NCBI RefSeq assembly: GCF_020026915.1
Contig: NZ_JAINUY010000001.1
Location: 186,001 to 250,000 of the forward strand
Source: Flavobacterium potami
GTDB taxonomy: Bacteria > Bacteroidota > Bacteroidia > Flavobacteriales > Flavobacteriaceae
Length of the DNA stretch: 64,000 bases
Reading direction: 5' to 3'
Below, piece after piece: positions 58,782 to 64,000 of this stretch. Position 1 is the first letter of the stretch. Each line of letters begins with the position of its first letter. Position numbers and translations under genes: made by a program. The notes under the pieces are model-generated. The model was not told the DNA's origin and searched no databases. It was given only the letters and a program-made list of their open reading frames with translations.

Positions 58782-59513
58782 TTATTCTGCAATGTTTTCA
58801 TTCCAGATTTCTTTTCCCAAAAAGCGATTTCCAAAGATTGAAGTTCCGACTCTTACCATATTAGAACCTTCTGCAATGGCAAGTTCTAAATCTTGAGACA
58901 TTCCCATAGAAAGTTTTAAATCTTGTAAACCGTCAATTCCTTCCGAGTAGATTTCGTCGCGAACAGTTCGTAAAAGTCGTAAAGACGGAATCATTTTTTC
59001 TTTCTCCACATCCAAAAGTCCGATGGTCATTAAACCTTTGATATTTAGAGTTTCGTAAGTTTTTATTTTTTTTATGAATGATAAAACCTCTTCAGGAGCC
59101 AGTCCAAACTTACTTTCTTCATAAGAAGTATTCACCTGAACGAAAACATCTAATTTTCTATTTTGGTTTTGAAGTTGTTTGTGCAGTTCGTCAGCGAGAC
59201 TTAAACGGTCTAGAGATTGAATGCACGTTACGTATTTTAAAACATCCTTTACTTTATTGGTTTGAAGATGTCCAATAAAATGTCTTTCTATAGGAAGATG
59301 TTGCAAAACATCATTTTTATCTCGCAATTCCTGCATTTTATTTTCGCCAATTAAAGTTTCGCCAGCCTCGATCGCAAGACGTATTTGTTCTGCAGCAACA
59401 GTTTTGGTAGCCAATAAAAGTCGTACATCGTTGGGGTTTCTTCCAACAATTTTGCAAGCGTTTTCGATTCGCTGGTGCACTTTAATCAAATTAAAAATAA
59501 TATCGTTTTTCAT
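58782..59513 (-). CDS. YggS family PLP homeostasis protein
   Basis: 243 residues, TIM barrel. The PLP lysine is in VRLLLATKTVAAEQIRLAIE (about residue 36), then GENKMQELRDKNDVL, RHFIGHLQTNKVKDVLKYVT, LSMGMSQDLELAIAEGSNMV and VRVGTSIFGNR. It buffers and delivers pyridoxal phosphate in the cytosol. Its own -7 box nearly abuts the ATG, so the mRNA may be leaderless. Confidence 0.94.
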   Translation of the reverse strand: MKNDIIFNLIKVHQRIENACKIVGRNPNDVRLLLATKTVAAEQIRLAIEAGETLIGENKMQELRDKNDVLQHLPIERHFIGHLQTNKVKDVLKYVTCIQSLDRLSLADELHKQLQNQNRKLDVFVQVNTSYEESKFGLAPEEVLSFIKKIKTYETLNIKGLMTIGLLDVEKEKMIPSLRLLRTVRDEIYSEGIDGLQDLKLSMGMSQDLELAIAEGSNMVRVGTSIFGNRFLGKEIWNENIAE

Positions 59514-59517
59514 AAAG

Positions 59518-59525
59518 CAAAATTA
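59518..59525 (-). promoter_or_regulatory. -7 promoter box of yggS
   Basis: TAATTTTG on the minus strand, exact TAnnTTTG, only 4 nt before the ATG. This predicts a leader of zero to a few nucleotides. Confidence 0.45.
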
Positions 59526-59632
59526 ATTCTAATCTGGAAGGTGTTTTGATCCAGTTTTTATAATTAAATGTGGTCCAGTTGAAATCAAACAAATATAAAT
59601 TGTGTTAGTAAGTCATTGAAGTTTTTCAGTAG

Positions 59633-59752
59633 CCCCTAGTTTTAACTAGGGGATTTTTAGAAGTTACCAAAATTCGGCTTTAGCCAAATAGATATATTTT
59701 AGGCTAAAGCCATTCTTGAGCTAATTCTATATACCTCCATCTAAAGATGGAG
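59633..59752. repeat. Three-hairpin repeat, CCTCCATCTAAAG family (copy 2)
   Basis: CCCCTAGTTTTAACTAGGGG (59633-59652), GGCTTTAGCC and GGCTAAAGCC (59675-59711), CCTCCATCTAAAGATGGAGG (59733-59752): same layout as 28777-28909 with changed outer words and preserved central GCTTTAGCC. Confidence 0.85.
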
Positions 59753-59870
59753 GCAATTGAATTTCAAAACAAGTTTATTTAAAATTTTGACTGGACCAGT
59801 ACATTAAAAAAAATGAAAAAACTGGACGATTCGCCAATTCCAAAACCAATATAAATTTGCAGAGTAAAAT

Positions 59871-59962
59871 GAAGTCTCTAAGTTTCTGAGATTTTAAGGT
59901 GCTAAGTTATTTAGCGAATAGAAAACCTTAGAAGCTCAGTATCTTAGCTACTTAGAACCTTA
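59871..59962. repeat. CTAAG-word foldback before the DUF2024 gene
   Basis: AGTCTCTAAGTTTCTGAG, TTTTAAGGTGCTAAGTTATT and the opposite-strand ACCTTAGAAGCTCAGTATCT, TAGCTACTTAGAACCTTA. Left and right halves are roughly inverted. Confidence 0.75.
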
Positions 59963-59968
59963 AAAAAA

Positions 59969-60232
59969 ATGAAAATAGCAGTTTGGGATACCTATGTAAC
60001 CCGTAAAGATGGAAAAATTATGCATTTTGATATTTTAGTTGATGAAAATGTTAACGATGCAGAACAAGTATATGAATATGGAAAAATATACTTAAAAAGT
60101 GTTGATCAAGAAGGACAAGCATTGTCTTCTAAAGAGTGTCGTTTCTGTCACATTGATAAAGCGCCTATTGAAGTAGAAAACCAAGTTCGGGAGAATGGTT
60201 TTTCTATTATTGAAATGGAGAACTGTAATTAA
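59969..60232 (+). CDS. DUF2024 family protein
   Basis: 87 residues, the usual length of DUF2024. MKIAVWDTYVTRKDGKIMHF, DILVDENVNDAEQVYEYGKI, YLKSVDQEGQALSSKECRFC and HIDKAPIEVENQVRENGFSI are the conserved blocks; the CRFCH segment carries two cysteines and a histidine (possible metal site). The function of the family is not known. It begins right after a CTAAG foldback and is followed by a hairpin-rich region. Confidence 0.85.
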   Translation: MKIAVWDTYVTRKDGKIMHFDILVDENVNDAEQVYEYGKIYLKSVDQEGQALSSKECRFCHIDKAPIEVENQVRENGFSIIEMENCN

Positions 60233-60237
60233 ATTTT

Positions 60238-60374
60238 TTAAACACATAGAGACATAGTTATAGAGACTTTGAAAAAAGACGTTTCACTTTCATAAATTCA
60301 CATAGCTATGTGTAATGACGAGTCATTCTATTTTTGTCTTTTCAAGCAACATAAAATCTATGTTTCTATGTGTT
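60238..60374. repeat. AACACATAGAGACATAG foldback
   Basis: TAAACACATAGAGACATAG (60239-60257) and CTATGTTTCTATGTGTTA (60358-60375) are near-perfect arms; a small perfect palindrome CACATAGCTATGTG (60299-60312) sits in the loop. Different words from every other family in the window. Confidence 0.8.
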
Positions 60375-60382
60375 ATAAAAAA

Positions 60383-60438
60383 GCTTCGACTTCGCTCAGC
60401 CAGACAAACTTTGTGTCACCCTGAACGAAGTCGAAGGG
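60383..60438 (-). repeat. CTTCGACTTCG palindrome acting as terminator of the MocR gene
   Basis: CTTCGACTTCGCTCAG and CTGAACGAAGTCGAAG pair with one mismatch around ACAAACTTTGTGT (itself a small palindrome). On the minus strand the hairpin is followed by TTTTTTATAAC, 4 nt past the gene stop. Confidence 0.8.
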
Positions 60439-60442
60439 CTTT

Positions 60443-61855
60443 TTACAACAATTTAGAAAGTGCTTTTATACCTTCTTCAATCTGTTTTTCTGAAAGAGAA
60501 GCATAACCCAAACGAAAACCTCGTATTGTTTTATCGAAACTAAATCGGTCTGGACTCATTATCTGAATGCCTTGTTGTTTTAGTTTTTCGAAAACTTCCA
60601 AAACATCAATTTCTGCTTTCGGAACAATCCAAAATGCAAGTCCGCCTTCGGGTTTTGTAAAAATGATTTTGTTTTGAAGATATTGATTTAGAATACTTTC
60701 AAAATAGTCTCTTTTAGTTCGGTAAACCAAATTAGCTCTTTTAAGATGACGCTTTATTTTGCCTTCATTGATGAGGTTCAGAATTGCTTCTTCCATAATA
60801 TTATCGCCCTGAACATCGATGATTTTTCGATGGTTTCCGATTTTTAGAATGTTTTCGGAAGAACTTACTAAATAACCAATACGCAAAGCAGGCGCAACTA
60901 CCTTACTAAAACTTCCAATGTAAACATAATTCTTCAAAGCAGAATAACTAGAAACAGGAAGAATTGGGCGTTGTCCAAAATGAAATTCGTTATCGTAATC
61001 ATCTTCAATTATCGTAAAATTATATTGATTGGAAAGTTCAATCAATTTCAATCTCTTTTTTAGAGACAAAGTAACCGTAGTAGGAAATTGATGATGAGGT
61101 GTAACATATATTGCTTTTATGTTTTTGTGTTTCTGCAGATATTTTTCGACCTGATCAGTATTTAATCCGTCCGATTCAACATCGATAGGAAGTAATTTTG
61201 CACCAGAATTTTCAAAAGTTTCCCAAGCGGGTTTATAACCAGGATTTTCAACCAAAACATAATCGCCTGATTTTAATATACAATGCGAAGCCAAATACAT
61301 TGCCATCTGACTTCCTCTTGTAATACAAATTTGTTCAGACGAAATGCTCATACCGCGTTTGAAATTCAGCATTTGAGCAATTGATTTTCTAAACTCCGGA
61401 TTCCCTAATTCGCTGCTGTAACCCATAATCTGCCAACGCGATTTTCGGCTAAACAATTCACGATAGGCTCTTGCCAAATCATTCATCGGTGCCAAACGGC
61501 TATCAGGAAGTCCATCATCAAAAACTAAAAAACTTTTAGAGGTTTCGACGCTAGTTTTTAGGTCGTTTTTGTTTACTGTAGAATGATCGATTTTGGGTAA
61601 TGAATGCGTAACAAAAGTTCCTTTTCTGTCAAAGGTTTCCAGCCAGCCTTCGGCAGTTAAAACGTCTAAAGCTTCTACAACTGTATTTCGGTTTACTTTT
61701 AATAATTGTGCCAATTGTCTGCTTCCTGGAAGTGCGTTGCCACTTATTAGTTTTCCTGTTTTTACAGCATCGATTACAGCATCGGCAATTTGAAGATAAA
61801 CTGCTTTATCTGATTTTTTGTCAAGCTGAATTTCTAATGGCCAAGGTCGAAGCAT
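60443..61855 (-). CDS. MocR-type GntR regulator with aminotransferase domain
   Basis: 470 residues. N-terminal GntR winged helix (about 10-80: DKAVYLQIADAVIDAVKTGK, LPGSRQLAQLLKVNRNTVVE) fused to a fold-type I aminotransferase domain; the PLP lysine is in NYVYIGSFSKVVAPALRIGY (about 311) with RGSQMAMYLASHCI and ENPGYKPAWETFENSG. MocR proteins use PLP-bound ligand as effector, typically for pyridoxine or GABA-related genes. None of these targets lies next to it. It has its own -7 box. Confidence 0.93.
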   Translation of the reverse strand: MLRPWPLEIQLDKKSDKAVYLQIADAVIDAVKTGKLISGNALPGSRQLAQLLKVNRNTVVEALDVLTAEGWLETFDRKGTFVTHSLPKIDHSTVNKNDLKTSVETSKSFLVFDDGLPDSRLAPMNDLARAYRELFSRKSRWQIMGYSSELGNPEFRKSIAQMLNFKRGMSISSEQICITRGSQMAMYLASHCILKSGDYVLVENPGYKPAWETFENSGAKLLPIDVESDGLNTDQVEKYLQKHKNIKAIYVTPHHQFPTTVTLSLKKRLKLIELSNQYNFTIIEDDYDNEFHFGQRPILPVSSYSALKNYVYIGSFSKVVAPALRIGYLVSSSENILKIGNHRKIIDVQGDNIMEEAILNLINEGKIKRHLKRANLVYRTKRDYFESILNQYLQNKIIFTKPEGGLAFWIVPKAEIDVLEVFEKLKQQGIQIMSPDRFSFDKTIRGFRLGYASLSEKQIEEGIKALSKLL

Positions 61856-61898
61856 CTGGACTGTTTTTTTAATTATAAATAAAGATAATTCACTAGTC

Positions 61899-61906
61899 CA
61901 AAATTA
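61899..61906 (-). promoter_or_regulatory. -7 promoter box of the MocR gene
   Basis: TAATTTTG on the minus strand, 43 nt before the ATG. The TGGACT (about 61894-61899) and AGTCCA words flanking the leader form a small inverted repeat. Confidence 0.4.
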
Positions 61907-62015
61907 CAACATTCTAAAATAAAAGATAGATCGAAAGTGCATTTTCTGAAAAAGTTTGAAACTCAAATTCAATACTTTAAAATGTTTTGTTACATTTAAA
62001 ATAAAAAAACATACT

Positions 62016-62969
62016 ATGAAAAAGATTTTCTTATTGTTTCTGATTATTACCTCGTTGCATACTTATGCTCAAAATAATCCCATTTTTAAAGGATTGTACG
62101 CAGATCCCGAAGGAATTATCTTTGACAAAACCTATTGGGTATATCCAACTTATTCGGCACCTTTTGACGATCAGGTTTTTTTTGATGCTTTTTCTTCTCC
62201 TGATTTGGTAAACTGGACAAAACATCCAAGAATTCTGGATACAACGGCTGTAAAATGGGCAAAGCGTGCGATGTGGGCGCCATCCATCATTAAAAATAAA
62301 AATAAATATTTCCTGTTTTTTGGTGCGAATGATATTCATGAAGGGGAAACAGGCGGAATTGGAGTTGCAGTTGCCTCTAAACCAGAAGGACCTTATAAAG
62401 ATTATTTAGGAAAACCTTTAGTAGATAAAATTATAAATGGTGCGCAACCCATTGATCAATTTGTTTTTAAAGATAAAGACGGTCAGCATTATTTAATTTA
62501 TGGCGGTTGGAGACATTGTAATATTGCTAAACTCAAATCCGATTTTACTGGATTTATTCCTTTTGAAGATAAAACGATTTTTAAAGAAATGACACCAGAT
62601 AATTATACAGAAGGACCTTTTATGTTCATCAAAAACAACAAATATTATTTTATGTGGTCTGAAGGTGATTGGGGTGGACCAGATTATTGTGTGGCGTACG
62701 GAATTGCAGATTCGCCAATGGGACCTTTTAAAAGAATTGGAAAAGTATTAGAATCGGATCCGAAAATTGCTCGTGCCGCCGGACATCATTCTGTAATAAA
62801 AGTGCCCAATAAAGAGCAATATTATATTGTGTACCACAGAAGACCTTTGACAGAAACCGTAATGCATTCGAGAGAAACGTGTATAGAAGAAATGTTTTTT
62901 GATGAAAATGGTTTTATCAAACCTGTTGTTTTGACCAATGAGGGGGTAAAAGCTAATCCTTTAAAATAA
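62016..62969 (+). CDS. GH43 family glycoside hydrolase (secreted)
   Basis: 317 residues from ATG 62016 with a signal peptide (MKKIFLLFLIITSLHTYA, QNNPIFKG). Five-bladed propeller hallmarks: GLYADPEGIIFDKTYWVYPT (catalytic base Asp), WAKRAMWAPSIIKNKNKYFL, YTEGPFMFIKNNKYYFMWSE (acid Glu) and AAGHHSVIKVP. Substrates are likely arabinan- or xylan-type oligosaccharides. It is not next to a SusCD pair, so it is not an obvious polysaccharide-utilisation locus. Terminator follows. Confidence 0.92.
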   Translation: MKKIFLLFLIITSLHTYAQNNPIFKGLYADPEGIIFDKTYWVYPTYSAPFDDQVFFDAFSSPDLVNWTKHPRILDTTAVKWAKRAMWAPSIIKNKNKYFLFFGANDIHEGETGGIGVAVASKPEGPYKDYLGKPLVDKIINGAQPIDQFVFKDKDGQHYLIYGGWRHCNIAKLKSDFTGFIPFEDKTIFKEMTPDNYTEGPFMFIKNNKYYFMWSEGDWGGPDYCVAYGIADSPMGPFKRIGKVLESDPKIARAAGHHSVIKVPNKEQYYIVYHRRPLTETVMHSRETCIEEMFFDENGFIKPVVLTNEGVKANPLK

Positions 62970-62990
62970 AATAGGAAAACGTAAAAAATG

Positions 62991-63026
62991 AAAAAGGGAA
63001 TAGCTTAAAAACTATTCCCTTTTTTT
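62991..63026. terminator. Bidirectional terminator, GH43 / DUF1810
   Basis: AAAGGGAATAG and CTATTCCCTTT (perfect 11-bp stem, 8-nt loop) with T- and A-runs on both sides. Confidence 0.9.
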
Positions 63027-63037
63027 ACCTAAGAATA

Positions 63038-63499
63038 TTAAGAAAGTACTGCAATTGGCAGATTGACAGTGTTTTTTTGAGTAAAATTTAAGGTCAGCTG
63101 ATCTAAATGACCAAAGAAGAAAGTATCTAAAACTTGTTGGAAAACAGGATGTGCATTTTCTACCTGTACAAACAAACTCATAGAAGAATGTAGTTTTTTT
63201 GCGCCTAATTCTCCTAAAATACCTTCAGCCGATTTTTTGTTTAAAGTCAGCATCAGTTTCGAAATTTCGATTAAGTGTTTGGATAAAATCGGATGATTTA
63301 AAAACTCTGTTGCTTCTTTCAAATCAGCAACAGCATAATAATCAGAAATAGGACTTTTTCCTAAACCTTTGATTTGAGGAAAAATAAACCACATCCAGTG
63401 TGTTTCTTTTTTTCCTTTTTTAATTTCAGAAAAAGCAGTTAAATACAATTTATTTTGTGCATCTAAAAATCGGGTCAAATCATTCTGTGCGTAAGTCAT
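63038..63499 (-). CDS. DUF1810 family protein
   Basis: 153 residues from the ATG at 63499 (MTYAQNDLTRFLDAQNKLYL); an upstream ATG at 63553 is possible. Family signature: FSEIKKGKKETHWMWFIFPQ, then KGLGKSPISDYYAVADL and AEGILGELGAKKLHSSMSLF. The function of DUF1810 is not known. It is convergent with the GH43 gene across the terminator. Confidence 0.88.
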   Translation of the reverse strand: MTYAQNDLTRFLDAQNKLYLTAFSEIKKGKKETHWMWFIFPQIKGLGKSPISDYYAVADLKEATEFLNHPILSKHLIEISKLMLTLNKKSAEGILGELGAKKLHSSMSLFVQVENAHPVFQQVLDTFFFGHLDQLTLNFTQKNTVNLPIAVLS

Positions 63500-63854
63500 A
63501 TCTTGATTCTGTATTAAATCGTTTATAAATGGAGTTTCTTGTATGGGTAACACTTTTATATTTCTTTATTAAACTTCAAATTTTCGAATTCCAAAAGTAG
63601 AATGTAAATCGGTTTGAGATTTATAGAATTGCCATTTGGAGTTACATAATTCCGATAATTTTGAACTGTAGGAATGTCTTGTTAATTTATTTTTAAAGTT
63701 TCGTAAAGACCCAAATTCTAATGTTATTCTAATGTTGGAGAAATTATTTAGGTCTAAATTGCGCGCTTAGAAAAATGATAATAAACGCCTTAAATCACTG
63801 GGATTTTAAATCAAATTGAAGTCAATTGATTAAAATCGTGGCCTTTTTTAGACT
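63500..63854. other. Gap with one imperfect hairpin
   Basis: GATTTTAAATCAA (63802-63814) and TTGATTAAAATC (63826-63837) pair with one bulge, near the start of the next gene. The rest is AT-rich, no gene seen. Confidence 0.5.
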
Positions 63855-64000
63855 ATGTTGAATAAAATTAAAAATAGCTTTTTATGTAAATGCCTTCAGG
63901 CGTTACTTGTCGGCTATTTCTTAATTAGCAGTCTAAATCTTTCCAACAGTATGGCTCAAATCATCAGTGATAACGCCGAGACTTATACTGTAAAAGGCAT
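63855..64000 (+). CDS. Secreted protein, partial (runs off right edge)
   Basis: ATG at 63855: MLNKIKNSFLCKCLQALLVG, YFLISSLNLSNSMA, then QIISDNAETYTVKG. A charged start and a hydrophobic core give a signal peptide with likely cleavage after SMA. Only the first 48 codons are visible, too few to name a family. Open to the window edge. Confidence 0.6.
   Translation, partial: MLNKIKNSFLCKCLQALLVGYFLISSLNLSNSMAQIISDNAETYTVKG

Larger units (their letters stand above)
59514..59968. other. Repeat-filled gap between yggS and the DUF2024 gene
   Basis: Contains the yggS -7 box (59518-59525), a three-hairpin palindrome (59633-59752) and a CTAAG-word foldback (59871-59962). No gene seen. Confidence 0.7.

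Noticed and set aside
60443..60506. Short plus-strand frame (60315-60506) over the CTTCGACTTCG repeat
   Set aside because: Its middle is translated from the repeat and its end overlaps the MocR gene on the other strand; a shadow frame.

Overview
The window looks like chromosomal DNA of a Bacteroidota bacterium, most likely a Flavobacterium species. The signs are AT-rich DNA, promoters of the TAnnTTTG (-7) type instead of TATAAT boxes, almost no Shine-Dalgarno sequences, many short lipoproteins, a large cytosolic PAS kinase and many intergenic inverted repeats built from short words. Family assignments come from motifs read in the translations; no database search was possible.

Layout. 1-2250: the start of a CCA-adding enzyme (cut by the left edge) and yaaA. 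2269-6952: a TetR-controlled EmrAB-TolC-like efflux operon with two tandem operators over its promoter. 7028-17160: a complete trp operon on the minus strand (trpE-G-D-C-F-B-A), interleaved with a GNAT, a nitrilase-like gene, a gamma-glutamylcyclotransferase-like gene and two lipoproteins. It is preceded by an attenuator with an 18-residue leader peptide holding three consecutive Trp codons, and it ends in a hairpin terminator. 17257-20510: a beta-helix secreted protein, YceI, a nitroreductase and a MarR regulator with two operators astride its promoter. 20748-22375: glpD.

22591-25257 and 31189-32785 are two minus-strand halves of what looks like one sulfur/persulfide module: two YeeE/YedE half-transporters and an MBL-rhodanese fusion, then TauE/SafE and a Crp/Fnr regulator. 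Between them lies a plus-strand block: an HD hydrolase bracketed by two copies of one palindromic element, cytochrome bd oxidase (cydAB), and a run of small unknown genes ending in an XRE regulator. 33146-39066: a rhodanese, GapN-type dehydrogenase, M1 peptidase, TPR protein, GNAT and a small secreted unknown. 39242-45035: a complete RND tripartite pump. 45129-47069: an unusual lipoprotein-TPR histidine kinase preceded by a 59-residue lipoprotein. 47581-51408: small unknowns and a GH1 beta-glucosidase. 51509-55989: an eight-PAS histidine kinase with its CheY-like regulator. 56376-64000: a glycosyltransferase behind a candidate sigma-54 promoter, a solitary AAA ATPase, YggS, DUF2024, a MocR regulator, a GH43 enzyme, DUF1810 and the start of a secreted protein cut by the right edge.

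No tRNA, rRNA, CRISPR array, transposase or phage gene was recognised. The most distinctive features are (i) the trp attenuator, (ii) the operator architectures of the TetR and MarR genes, (iii) at least nine sequence-unrelated families of intergenic inverted repeats, one of them at nearly every junction of the upstream half of the trp operon, and (iv) several short genes (leader peptide, 33-residue membrane peptide, 59-residue lipoprotein) that a length cut-off would miss.
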